In this document: piece by piece, positions 44,581 through 56,599 of the stretch | Layout: every line of letters begins with the position of its first letter | Numbering within the stretch: position 1 is the stretch's first letter | Translations under genes and position numbers: made by a program | Assembly (NCBI GenBank): GCA_910589415.1 | Contig: OU342630.1 | Span: forward strand, 28,429,867-28,493,866 | Direction: 5' to 3' | From: Malachius bipustulatus | Lineage: Eukaryota; Arthropoda; Insecta; Coleoptera; Melyridae | DNA: 64,000 nucleotides | Notes under the pieces: model-generated | The model's input: the letters and a program-made list of their open reading frames with translations, nothing else | What the model was told of the DNA's origin: nothing | Databases searched by the model: none

Positions 44581-47202
44581 TGTATAATAAATAATATGAT
44601 GTCATCTAGTTGTTACACAATAATTTTGATTTTTGTTTTCGTTATTTTTTTTTTCATTGTTTTCATAAAGAGGGGGAGTCGAATAAATATTAGAGAATTT
44701 TATTATTTATTAAAATTCTAATGCTTATCATGAATGTGAGGAGTTAAAGGATTGGTTGAAGGAATCCAAGAGCAGAGCTCGAAGGAGTACCGACAGCGGG
44801 CGACTGCCTTTCGTGACAAATTAGACATTTAACAATTACTACTATTATTTCGCAATATCCCGGATTGTAAATAAAAGTTTAAACTAAAAACTCCCGAAAT
44901 GTTATGGAAGAGTGGTGTAGGTTTTTGTGTTGTTGTCACTAGCCTATATCTTCCTATTTGAGGGGATTCAACATCCCAGTTAGTTCCAGTGTACGAGTTT
45001 CGCAATTATTGTCTTATTTTTCTAAGAGATTTTTTACCCTCAAATTGAGGTAAGTTTACCCATCAATAGATATAGTTTCTGGGATTCATTTCGGATAATT
45101 GCTTCCGACATATTTCAGAGTTGTTGGATTTGGTGTTTGTTATTATTTCCATACTTTAGTTTTTCTTTCGACCACCCATTGATGGCTGATGATACGATCC
45201 GGCCACCCCTGCTCAAAAATTAGCCATCATGCGAGTAGGTGATTCCTAGAGAGCATCAGAGACTTTCTTCTGGAGACTAATTTGAAGTGTATGATAGTAA
45301 CTACCTCATAATATCGCTACTGCAATTATTATTGTTATTATTATTTTTTTCAATTTCTTGTGAAGTATGTTATCGTTAATTTTTATTCCTCATTGGTTTG
45401 TGACTATTATGGCGTGATTATTGGATTATAAAGTAGTGTAACCCCATCAGCTATTTATTTTGCTATTTTGTGTGAACCGGTTCGGCAGCGCTGCTGTTAA
45501 TAAAAGGTTTCGGGTAATTAAAATTTGGGATTGATATTACTTACTTAAATATACTTGATTAGTAGAAGGATTTTTTTTGTAGTGATCCCAAATATAATAC
45601 TGAACTATTCGGCAATAATTTATTCCCTTGTTTTTGTTAATTATTATTAAATAGTTTTAACCAATTAAAATCAATTAAAGTAATTAGATCAAGCAAATTA
45701 ATAAAGTATTTACCAACACACGAGAAGGGGTTGTAACAAATACTTGATTACAAATAGAGCAGTCAAAAAGAGAAGTTTAGCAAGACTAGCTGCAGGATCT
45801 GCAGTTATCAACAACCTGAACGAAAGTATCTTAATCGGGTTGAAGCTTCGTTTTAGCTTGTCTAAAAGTTTGAATATTGAGATGTCTTGGAAATAAATAA
45901 TTATATAAAATGTGCTAAAAATAGCGGAATATTTAGATTAGATCAAAGAGAACACCTGTGTCTCAAACTTTAAAAGAAACAAAAATGAGTCGACATGTAA
46001 ATTCTCCCACCATAAACTCTTAATGCGTATTCAATAAAAGTCAAAATCGTATCATACCTTGTTTCTAATCCTAATGAATTTTTCATAATCCTGAATTTGA
46101 ATAGAATTTAGACCACTTATGGGAACCAAGTATCCTATAAATTAGATAAAACCTCAGTTAGAGAGATCAACTAATTCAGAAAACTTGTTCCTTAACTCAC
46201 ATATTATAACAAATTTTCAGCTTAATTCCCGGTAATGGGCCCCGATACGGCGACATTAGGATAAAAGCTTCGTTTAATATTGAGGCGGTATTGAAGATTT
46301 GCGTTTAGTTATGTAATCTTAAATAATTTAGATATTCTTAAAGACTTTACTCGCGGGTTTGGTAAAGTGAGCATACCAGATCAGGCATTATCGGCCGGTT
46401 AATCTCAACACGTGAATTCTGAAACCGATCTTTAATTAACGGAGAAGATCGTAGATAGGTTCTTCAAATTATTTTTATTACTGTGCTGTTAAAATGATCA
46501 ACTTGTATGCTAATAATTCATGGTTTTTGACTTCTTTAAATCGTCATTTGATATTATTATTCTTGATTAATCGGTCTGATTTACTTCAAAAATATATACT
46601 TAATAAGAAAAACAGCGCACCTTCAACACCTGGTTTCATGGGAAAGTCTGACTTACCAATTTGAATTCCTGTTAAGTTGAATTGAAATGAAATAAAAACG
46701 TAGGGGATTTGGAATCGAGTTTGAAAATTCAAGATTTTTGCTATTTTTTTTTATTTCCACAATAATTTTCTGTTGTTTTCCTGCAAGTTTCTAACAGTCT
46801 TCTAAACAGTCTTCTAACAAAGCAAATTTTAGACTGATTTTTAATCAATTTTCTCCCCTATTTTTCGTTAGGTATATTTAAATGATCCCTATCAGCAGAA
46901 TCATTTAAATTCAATAATGCAAATACGGTAAAAGACCCGAATTCATAACCATTTTAATTGATCGATAGTTAGGCTTCGTAATTATAACGGGCCCGTATAA
47001 ACATGAAATAATTACACTTACTTATTGTTGGTAATAGCTACTACTTACGATAGTAATTATTACGAATCGAATATATATATACAGGGTGGGCCACGGTATA
47101 CGAAACGGTTCCTTATAGGAAAACGATTGGATATTTTTCCAAGATTTTTTACAGGTATATACAGGTTGATCAGAGGAACAGTTTAAAAATATTTTACATT
47201 AT
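44581..47202. other. No gene seen; possible solo LTR inside
   Basis: 44611-45738 begins TGTTACA and ends TGTAACA (7-bp inverted ends), with an AATAAA-like signal near 45500, so a solo LTR is conceivable, but no target duplication was found. The rest is AT-rich. An ACAGGGTGGGCC element end lies near 47086. Confidence 0.3.
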
Positions 47203-47335
47203 ACAGGGTGTCCCCACAAAAAGATACATACCAAAGTTATGATTTTTCTTATGAAACGCCCTGTATTTTAGATCATTTTAAAAATGATCTAAAATACAGG
47301 CGTTCCATAAGAAAAATCATAACTTTGATATGTAT
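47203..47335. repeat. Near-perfect palindrome, 55-bp arms, with ACAGGGTGTCC end
   Basis: 47224-47279 and 47281-47335 are inverse with few mismatches. The left part starts with ACAGGGTGTCC at 47203 and holds GCCCTGTA, the opposite end, 50 bp later. It looks like a very short MITE duplicated in inverted orientation. Confidence 0.8.
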
Positions 47336-48689
47336 AAAAAAAGAGAATTTTCTGGTCTATTTTTGAATATATTCACGGTGTGAGCATACCTCGATCTATG
47401 ATATCTCGGTCTAAATTGTTTCAAAATAATCGAATATTATGCTGTTTGTTAGAAAGTTTACTCTTGAACTTCTACAGCGGGTATTATAAATGCTCATTAA
47501 GTTAACGGGCAGATTTCTGTGGCCATTTCTGAAGAAGGTGTCGAATCTAAGTGAACATTTTTCCAAACTATCTATTCTTGACATGCAAGTACCTAATTAA
47601 AAAAAATGTTAATAAAAGTCATTTGACGTCTATATTAGCTTCAAAAACGAGTACAGGAATCAGCCGGTTATAGCCTAATGAGCCTTTATAATATTGACTG
47701 CTAGTCCTTTGTTCCTTCTTAGTTTGAGATGGTGACCTCTCAACCGTTCGTTTTTATTCAGGGTGAATATGGTATTCAAGTTTCGATAAGTTGTACTTGA
47801 GAATTCGAAAAGCCATAATCATTTCACCTCAAAGGTGACGATGTAAATGAGGTAAGGTGAACTAAGGAGAGTCTTTCTTCATGAGACGGCCTCGCTCGAC
47901 CAAAAGGGTGTCTCGTGGCTTTCCGTTGCACATTTTTATCTAAGGTCTCATCGCGAATGAGATCCAGATTCAAGACCAACCCGGCGAAGTCAGAATTGGT
48001 CAGACATATAAAAAGTAGAGTTTTAATGATTTTTACGAATTAATTTTACAAACGAGTCGTCAAATAATAAATATGACTATTTTTTTAAAGGTAGGTATGT
48101 CAACACAAAAATTCAATAAAATTAAAAACTACACAATTTTCCACCAAATTCTAGACTGGAAGCTCAAATTCATATGCAGGGTGAGTCTTTAATGGCGCAT
48201 TTTCCCAAAGCTATATAGGAGTCAATTTGTACATCACAGAAAAAATAGTAAAAAAATATTCTGGTAAATTGACCGAGATATGAAGAGGTAAAATTGAGAA
48301 CTCAACTTCTTTAATATTGACAGTTTTAACGAATTTGTTTGCTTAAAATAGATACTACGGCCTCTTCTTCCAAATATCATAGAAATTGTTATTCAAGAGC
48401 ACGGTTTCAATTTATATTAATGAAATTAACTTCAGTTTTCTTTTCATTTGTGGAATAATAGAAAACTGAAATTAATTTAATTTATTTGTATTCTATTTTA
48501 AAACCCATTTAAATAAATTAGTTAGAAATAATTTCAAGATGTTTCAATAGAACGTTTTTAAATTAACATAATTCACTCGCTGTTACGCGTCTAGTGTATA
48601 AGTACCTAACCCTTTTTTGATTAAACTTAAAAAATCACACAACTACACCCTATTACATCGTGAAGCAATTAAAATTTACAAACATCCAA
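47336..48689. other. AT-rich stretch, no gene seen
   Basis: A further GCAGGGTGAGTC element end is near 48178; otherwise nothing was recognised. Confidence 0.45.
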
Positions 48690-49590
48690 ATAATTTCAAC
48701 AGGAAGGAATGAAACTGTGGAGGATTTGGCATCCCGCGTTACGTTCTGATTCAGGGACCCATGACATCATCCGATACTACAATGGAGATAGCTAGTGAAG
48801 GGGGTATGATGTCACCAGACCATCACCCTATAAATAGGAGCGCTCTTCTAGCCAGGCAGATAATTAATAATGAACACGACGAGTGGAATCTCTTGCGCAC
48901 ACGTAACCACTTATGATGTCTACCGCAGTTGAAGGAAACGTTCGGAGCAAATCTCAATGGACCATGGCAAAACTGCCCGGAATCAACTATGATGAGGCGC
49001 TTAGGGGCAGAAGGCCTACATTTGTCTATTCGTATGTGGTGCAACTAAAGCAATTCATTTGGAATTATTGGTCTCCGACGCATCCACATCGGCTTTCTTA
49101 GCTTGCCTAAAGCGGTTCATAGCTAGAAGATGCAGATGTTCAAAAATTTTCAGTGATCGAGGTATTAATTTCGTTGGTGCCGTCAATGAGTTTTAAACTA
49201 TGGTATCCTGCTAGCAGGAACCGGCAGCGCAAGAAAAAATTTAATGGTGTTTTAATCCACCTGGTACACCCCATTTCGAGGGATTGTTTGAAGCGGGCAT
49301 TATGTCTTGTAAATCTTACCTCTTAAAAATCATCGATAACATTCGAAGATCCCTCAGTTTTCTCTGTGCTTACCCCAGGCCATTTCTTGACTCTAGCGTC
49401 CCTAACCTCATATCCTGAAGTGAAACTATAATCTCTTCCCATCAACCGTTTGAATCGTTGGCAGCTTCTGCAATCGTTGGCAGCTTCTGCAACGCATTCA
49501 TCAGGACTTCTGGAAGAGATGGCATAGTAGTTACCTAAACACCCTACAACAGCGGAGTAAGTGGACTAAAGACAAAAGCTCATTTGGAAT
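48690..49590 (+). pseudogene. BEL/Pao LTR retrotransposon integrase relic
   Basis: Plus-strand readings include ATKAIHLELLVSDASTSAFL (49040-49100), ACLKRFIARR and KIFSDRGINFVGA, which is the integrase core of BEL/Pao elements with the second catalytic Asp in FSDRG. Then NPPGTPHFEGLFEAGI gives the block with the 'NPPGAPHFGGLWE' pattern, and a passage like PGHFLTL and WQLLQRIHQDFWKRWH follows. Several stops and frameshifts. LTRs, protease and RT were not found nearby. Confidence 0.75.
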
Positions 49591-49635
49591 TTAAAAAATT
49601 CTATAGTTCTTGTGAAAAGTGATTTCCTCCCATCT

Positions 49636-50885
49636 TTAAGTTGGAGGTTGGTTAAAGTAATTGAACTGAACAGAGGTAGCGATGGCATCGCTCGGGTTGC
49701 TCAAGCTCAGGTCAGCTACTTTTCTTCGATGTTCAAGACTATCAAGAAGTTCGGTCAAATCTGGGTCCCCGATCAAGTGAATGGCTCTTTTTTGAGCCTT
49801 GTATAAGAGGATAATCTGTTCCAGGCGTATAAAACTTATTTGTGCGGAACAGTGTGTTCCAAGTTTTTGAGAAGCGCTCTTGGCCAAACCCACAACATGA
49901 TCATGCCAAGACATGTTCGCTACGAGGCTAACGCCAAGCAAACAAAAAGATGACGATGGAAGAAGAGAGTGCTACCATTACCATATCTGACTCCACAATT
50001 GACATTTTTGAAGAAGACGACCGACTGTGTTTTCCCAGCATTAAACTGCACCTGATTTCTATCGCCCGGAGTAGAGTCTCTTGTAAGTATTTGTAAGTAT
50101 TCAGACTTCCTGCTCTCTGTGAAAATGTGGGTCGATAGCCGAATCTCGCGCATTTAGTGTATCGGAAGATATAAGTGTACTGTCATCGGAAAAAATGTAT
50201 ATTGGGTTTTTTGTTGTTTCGAGCAGATCGTTAATATAAATAAGAAACAGATTATTCGGAGATAAAATGGATCCCTGGGGTACGCCGGAATTGACAGAAT
50301 AGGTCTCTGAAAGAACTCCATTGACGGCTACCCTCAAGAAGCGACCTCCAATGTAACTCGCCAGCAACAAACAAAATTTCTCAGGCATGCCGTAAACCTG
50401 TAGTTTTTTTTAACAATTCCCCATGCCAGACACGATCGAAAGCCCTACAGATATCAAGCGCAACCACTCGGAACTCCCCATGTTGTTCGACTGTGCTGTT
50501 CCACAGTTCCGTTACGTAGATGAGGAGGTCTTCAGTAGTAGCTCTCGTATTGCGGCAGCCGTACTGGCAGTCACTGATTACATTGGCTCCTTCCAGGTAC
50601 TTTAAAATGTGTTGGTTAATGGCTTTGCTCATGGTTTTAGATATTACTGAGAGCATTGCTACTGGCCGGTAGTTGTTTGGTATGGTCTTTTTACTTTTCT
50701 TGGGAATAGGTTGGACTCGGACGCATTTCCAGCTTGAAGGAAATATTCCCCATTTATAAGACATGTCGAAGAGTCGCCAGAAAACAGGTGACAGCTCAGT
50801 CGCGCAATTTTTAAGTACGATAATTAATACCTAATCGGGACCAGAAGCTTTCTTTGGATCCAAGACTAACATAATGCGCTTTATG
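49636..50885 (-). pseudogene. Non-LTR retrotransposon RT relic (jockey/CR1-like)
   Basis: The minus strand carries, in order and in four frames: LDPKKASGPD, LFDMSYKWGIFPSSWK, VQPIPKKSKK with NNYRPVAMLS, VALDICRAFDRVWH (motif A), YIGGRFLRVAVNG with SGVPQGSILSP and IYINDLLE (motif B), IFSDDSTLI (motif C, FSDD where FADD is usual), and MLGVSLVANMSWHDHV (thumb). The order is complete for an RT core, but frameshifts near 50385, 50130 and 49930 inactivate it. There is no endonuclease upstream and no RNase H. Confidence 0.8.
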
Positions 50886-51599
50886 ACCCGCTGTCGGAAT
50901 AGAATTATTAACCATCGACAAGTTCATGTCGTTGTTATTATTTCGCACTACTTACACAGTTACACTAAACCCTTCTATCATTTACTAACAAAATTAATAC
51001 ACATATCCCGAAATACACAGATCCCGAAATGGCGGACACGTACAGCACCACAGAATCCATTGTGGATTAAAGATTCTAAGTTTTATTTACTTTTTTCTCC
51101 GGTATGGCTCCCTTATACAAGATATGACCACTTTTGTGAAAAAAAAAGTCACAACACTGCACAGGATATCCTTCTTCAGGCAGAAAAATAATGTGTAGGC
51201 CTACAATAATACCCAAATAGATGTTACCATGGAAACATATATGAAATGGAAACACAACAAAGCTAAAAACAATTACCGTTGCTTGGATACATATTCGATA
51301 ATATTATCCCATTAAGGCCCAAATCTAAACGAGTAATTATTGAACGGTCGCGTTTTATTTATTAAGTGCTTCATTTAGTCATAAGTAAAGAATAGAACAA
51401 TTTTTTTTTAAATTAAATATGGTGCCGTACTCAAATGAGTACACTGGGCTAATGGGAGTACAAAAATTAAATTTGTCGGGTAGTACAAAAACTCATTTAT
51501 TTCCAGTATTCTATAACACAACAACTGAAAATGTATTGCTCATTATTGCAATAATTTATATATTTTTATAACATGAAACAAAATACCTCATGAATGCAA
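50886..51599. other. AT-rich stretch, no gene seen
   Basis: TTAAGGCCC at about 51313 could be one end of the neighbouring piggyBac relic; the opposite end was not found. Confidence 0.35.
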
Positions 51600-52310
51600 T
51601 ATTACTTTGTATGATATTTCTCAAAGAACTGCCTTTCTACAAAAAGTGTAACAAAACATTTTTTACAACGCCACCTAATACGTAAATGACACTCACTACA
51701 TCGCAGTTGTTTTTCAATCTTCTCTGGGAAGTGACCAACATTGTCATGTCCAACAGCATCAGGAACTTGATTTTTTTATCAATTTTATCATTGTCTGAAA
51801 AATGCAGTTTATTTCTGAAAATCTATTGCGTGACATAGACCCGGAAACTATTCCCACACCTAAATCTTCATCTAGAGACCAATTAATACATCTTTTGCTG
51901 TGGCAATTTATGATACCCAGATAGCAATAAAATCCCCACGAAAATTTTCATTTCATCTGTGGTAACAAAAAATTCATGGTTATTTTTCTGTCGAGAGTAA
52001 AGAGTTGTTTGTTCTGTCATAAGTTCGAACACATTGATGTCAAACAGTTTTTAAAAAATGTGCACTGGATGACAATTTTGCAAACTTTCTTTTACATTTT
52101 CTAAGCGCTCATTAGCACCATTTTCGGGATTAGCACCATCATACGAGAACTTATAAACGGGGTCACTTTTTTTCCAGTCAGGATTTTTTCTTCGATACGA
52201 GAGCTCTTCTTGACAAACGTTGACAGCATCTCGTCATGGCTGTCATCCCATTTGTCCAAATTACCAAAGTTGATCTCAACAGAACCCGGCACGTCATTTG
52301 GAATTCATGA
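51600..52310 (-). pseudogene. piggyBac-like transposase relic lacking the catalytic core
   Basis: On the minus strand the N-terminal domain is readable: FELMTEQTTLYSRQKNNHEF, DEMKIFVGILLLSGYHKLPQ, and after a small break WSLDEDLGVGIVSGSMSRNR and HFSDNDKIDK. Directly after this comes the C-terminal end of the family: VPDAVGHDNVGHFPEKIEKQ followed by the cysteine-rich finger CSECHLRIRWRCKKC (CX2CX7CX2C, 51640-51705) and ERQFFEK. The roughly 350 residues with the three catalytic Asp are missing, so this is an internally deleted copy. Confidence 0.8.
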
Positions 52311-53067
52311 TCGTGCTTCACTATTTGATGCTTTCCCTTTGATTCCGATAAATTTGTGATCTTTCGGTAGTGTCTTGCGTTACACACGACTTGGGACCTC
52401 AATTATTATGCTTATCCAAAACAAAGTTATTTATATTATTAAAAAAGAGCCACACTTTTATCTTACAAATTCATGAATAAGCTCGATAAATTAGCATGCT
52501 TATTGTGTACATATTTCAGTAAATAATAACATCGAACTAGTTATTGCCGAACACTGTAGGTAATAAGAATCTCCAATTAAAGCTACTCACAGATCATTAA
52601 TAACCCATTTACTTTGTGGTTTTGCATTTAATGTTAGCAGGAGGTCCGTTTTAGGAAACATAAACACACTAAATTATATCATACATTGTTTGATATATCA
52701 TATACGAATAGCGTGATATAAGAAAGAACTCTAATGAATGGTTTCTACATGTTGAAATTATGTCTAATTATAGCAATTATGAACGGCAGTAAATTTATCA
52801 CCTTGTATTTATTTAGTCCAGAGCCAGATATTTCGGTCCGAACAATTACTTTTAAAAGAGAAATTGATGGTGAGAGATCTTATAAGATCAGATAATTCGT
52901 ATACTTAAAAAAAACCGGACCAGAGTTTCTGGTATGTTTTATTTTTTATGAGGAAAAAATGTAATTTGTGATTTATCTCATGCAGTCTTGCCTTTCTTGA
53001 CAATTTTGAGCACTGGTTGATCTCAAATGCTCAATTAGATCCAATTAAAAAATTTTACTGTAAATAT
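52311..53067. other. AT-rich stretch, no gene seen
   Basis: Nothing recognisable. Confidence 0.5.
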
Positions 53068-53926
53068 ACAGGGTGATCCATTTTAATCTGACCAGGGAAA
53101 TATTTCGGAATTGTGGGGTTATTGAAAAAAAAAGTTTTCAACAAAAGTTGTATGGTTGTTAGGGGGACGTAGTTTGGGGGCACAATCATCCCCCCTCTCC
53201 CCCACCCCTCGCTAAATGGGAACCCACAGTTTTTATGGCGTACGTCGATTGAGTTGACAAAAACGTGAAACTTTTGTTTGAAACTTTTTTTTTAACGAAA
53301 ACCTGTCAAGTTATCGAGATGTCAAAATTGACATTTTCTAAATTATTTATTCAGAAATATTTTTACAGAAACTGTTCAAATGTATGCCCACCATGTGTTC
53401 AATGCACACCGCAACCCTGTTTTCAAAGCTGTGAACAGTTTGCTGGGGAAATTGGATCGGAATGTGTTGGCACGCCTCGATAATTCGTTGCCTCATATCT
53501 TCCCGTGTTGTTGGGTCTTCATATTGTTGGGTATATCTTCATTCAAAAATAACAATTAATATCTAAAAAATGAGCTTATTTTTACGGTATGATGAAGCTT
53601 ACGCTTACACTCAATTTACTTAAAAACAATGAGAAATTTAGAATATTCATAAGTACTTATACCTTTTTTTTTGTAATAAATCTCCAGGGAATCCAACGCT
53701 GTAACGCAAGGTCTTGTAAGTCCATGGGCGTAGGAGTTGTTTAGCGAAAAATGGGTCATATACTCTGTATCTACGCCATTGATGACTTTTTTCACCCGTG
53801 TTTTTCTTCGTTTTGTGTGCTCTAAATTACAATAAATAACCTTTTGCTAAAAGATAAAAGCATTTAGAAATGCCAAGGCTATACCTAGAAAACTTAAAAT
53901 TTTAATTTTTTTCATCACCCTGTATA
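53068..53926. mobile_element. DNA transposon remnant with ACAGGGTGAT ends
   Basis: TACAGGGTGATCC at about 53068 faces ATCACCCTGTA near 53916-53926. In between, 53360-53530 on the minus strand reads like the C-terminus of a Tc1/mariner-type transposase (EDMRQRIIEACQHIPIQFPQ, FENRVAVCIEH). The rest of the transposase is lost. The end pairing is by eye over about 11 bp. Confidence 0.5.
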
Positions 53927-54599
53927 TTTCTTTCTAAACTTTTATACTTTAAAACATGTTTTCTATAAACTGGTGAAGTCCTGCTACAAAAAATTGACTC
54001 ACCCTGTCCATATTGCTCCGGTCATGGACATTTCAATTTGAAATAATTATTTAGGTACTTAGAGCTGAAAATTGGTACAGATCTTGGGGAAAAAAGTACA
54101 AATAAAATAATAAAACTCACCCCACCGATCCCACGTTTATAAAAAAAAATTATTCAAGGTCAAAGGTCAAAGATATGATGGGTTTTAAAATATTTCCGGT
54201 AAACGGTGAAATTTAATATAAAAATTTTTGACCATGAAATTATGTACATAAATTGTTCCTATAATTTTTTTCTAAGGATAACAATTTTTGAGATGTCTCC
54301 AAATACCAAACTGTTATATCTTCTTCGCTTTCTTCTTCTTGTTGTTCAAACTGGATATAAAAATCTTCATCTGTTGATGCAAGTTGCAACATTGGATAGT
54401 GACTGGCCTTGGAAATTAGCACATACTGCGGGTGAACAAAACAACTCGACTTTTTTACAGCTACATTTTGTAGTAGGTACAACCCTTTATCATTAAATTT
54501 TTCTGCTTAATGTACTTTTTTCCCCGGTAAACAGCAGTTGCAAATAAAGTGACATTTTTATAACTGACAAAGGGGATAAAATATCAAAGTTTTTCATTC
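53927..54599. other. No gene seen
   Basis: Another CACCCTGTC element end lies near 53999. The 96-codon frame at 54206 has no domain. Confidence 0.4.
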
Positions 54600-55125
54600 A
54601 AAAAAAGTTCTGTCAATTTTTCTTTTTCTTATGACCGCCATATTGTTTTTTCATGTCGTTAGGTATAAAAAAATCAAGGGACAAAAATATCGCATTTGAA
54701 AAAAAAATTAAAAAACAATTTTGTTGAATTATTTCATAAGCAATGACGTCACCATCTGACAATATTCATACCTTATTAGGACAAGAAACCTTTAATTAAG
54801 CCCCTATGAGGCTTAGGTGCTTTCCGACGATCCAGAATCAGACGGCCCTCGAAAGGAAAAAAAATATGACGTCATTCGGTGTTTTTTTTTATTGAAAAAG
54901 TATAATAAACAATAATGCTTTCTGAACGACACATTTGCCCTAATGGTATGAAGAAGACAGAGACATCGATGTTTCAATGGTCATTTCCATCTCATAAAAT
55001 TATAGAAAAAATAGTTTTATTTACAAAAAAAAAAGTGATATATTTTTGGTTTCCTTGACTTTTTACCAAATGACATTAAAAAATAATATGGCGACGATCA
55101 TTATCTAAGAAAAAGAAAGGTTGCA
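54600..55125. repeat. Degraded fold-back element
   Basis: 54618-54690 (TTTCTTTTTCTTATGACCGC, CCATATTGTTTTTTCATGTC) and the inverse of about 55030-55125 align over about 70-90 bp with several gaps. The centre holds TGACGTCA motifs near 54745 and 54869. No coding frame. Confidence 0.55.
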
Positions 55126-55639
55126 TGTCAAGTGGTTAATCTAAGTAAACGTGCAGAAAATAATTAATTCATTTTCAATAATAAAAACAGCTATCTCTTA
55201 AGGTAACCGAGTTTCCCGTACAATTTTGCTCTAAAAACCATTACTTTGGAAAATGTAATCGTTGTTCCCTGCAGTCCCTACACCTAGAACACCAACACAT
55301 AACAGAAAATATAATTGTCTTTTGCGCGAAAAAAAAAATTATAAAGGGCATCAAGCTTGAAAGAACTGGCGACGCGGGACTCGCGGGAAGATCTGTTAAG
55401 ATGTTAATGTTAATCGAAGAATAAAGAAGTCACTGAAAATTAAAAGAGAAAGCAAAAAACAGGAGTCAGTGGAGAAGGTATTTTGCTGAAGGTCATGCAA
55501 GCAACTGAAGAATGGTACATTATGTAACAAAACACTTTTTTCAAACCGATGTTTATAGAGCTAAGTAATATACCAAAAAAAAATTTTCGTTCTTTACAAC
55601 TTATATGGAAAATATTGGTTTGTTTTTGTTGCATAATAA

Positions 55640-56598
55640 TAGCGGGTAGGCCATCTAGCGGTTGCATTTTGAATCACTAGTTATTTGAAGTATATGAATG
55701 TTAAATGTCATTACGACTTGACAGATTGTTAGTTGAAAGTCTGAAGTTTATGAAATGGTGCTCTATACGCTTGAAGAAAACTGGGATATATTGAAAACTT
55801 ACTTCCAAAGTGGTGAGTCTTCTACCCAAACTGTGAGAAATTTACAGTTTACAAAAAAAAAAAGAGCAAAAATCGAGTGCCTCCACATCAAGTTGTGGAC
55901 AATTTCATGAAGCGAGCTCGTGCAACTGGTTCGTTGGTTGCCAAAACAACTCGTTCCCGCTCTTGTTCAGTGCGTACACCCGAAAATATTGCTGCTGTTG
56001 CATAGAATGTGGCCGAACATCCATCAACATCAGCTCGTCATCGTTCACAAGAAATGAACATTTCTCGAACTTCTCTGCGGCGAATTTTGCATAAGGACGT
56101 CGGTATGCACGCTGCTTACAAGGTTCAATTAGTCCAAAAACTGAAGCCTCATGACCATCTGATGCGTTTTCGGTTCGCGCAATGGGCTGAAGATCAATTG
56201 GCCGAAGATGGGCATTTTTATCGAATAATCAGCCGAAATTCTGATGTCAATTGGCCACCTCGGAGCTGCGATTTGAGTCCGTTGGACTATTTTTTGTGGG
56301 GAGCCGTTAAGGACAAATGTTACGCAAATCATCCAGAGACGATTGAGGCTTTGAAACATGAAATCGAAGTTGCCATTCACGAGATTGAAGCCCGAACAAT
56401 CGAAAATGTATTGAAAAATTGGGTTGATCGGATGGGGTACTGTCGGGCCAGCCGTGGCAGCCATTTAAATGAAATTGTGATTCATTCACAAATTTCAATG
56501 TCCAATCTTTCTAATAAAACCGAAAATTTGAAAAAATATTCACTAGTTTCGTTTTTATTGAATTTTCAAAATGCAACTTTTATATGGCCCACCCTATA
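55640..56598 (+). mobile_element. Mariner-superfamily element, internally deleted
   Basis: The left end (TAGCGGGTAGGCCATCTAGC at 55640) and the inverted right end (ATAGGGTGGGCCATATAAAA at 56598) share GGGT.GGCCAT.TA and, further in, GTTGCATTTTGAA and ACTAGT. The element is about 960 bp, with a broken transposase inside. The tandem array that follows begins immediately after the right end. Confidence 0.75.
55753..56500 (+). pseudogene. Mariner-like transposase relic missing most of the DDE core
   Basis: Start ATG at 55755 region: LYTLEENWDILKTYFQSGES is the helix-turn-helix N-terminus. An A-run near 55853-55863 shifts the frame. The reading VPPHQVVDNFMKRARATGSL and TPENIAAVA follows, then a TAG where Glu is expected, then ISRTSLRRILHKDVGMHAA and HDHLMRFRFAQWAEDQLAED. 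At GHFYRII the sequence jumps to NSDVNWPPRSCDLSPLDYFL (third catalytic residue region), then KALKHEIE-type helices and a normal C-terminus (NWVDRMGYCRASRGSHLNEI). The segment with the first two catalytic Asp is deleted. Confidence 0.8.
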
Positions 56599-56599
56599 T

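Noticed and set aside
44611..45738. Possible solo LTR (TGTTACA...TGTAACA)
   Set aside because: The 7-bp inverted ends can occur by chance in AT-rich DNA; no target duplication, primer site or related sequence was found.
54206..54496. 96-codon open frame with a hydrophobic stretch
   Set aside because: Opposite-strand frame of similar length and no domain; likely chance.
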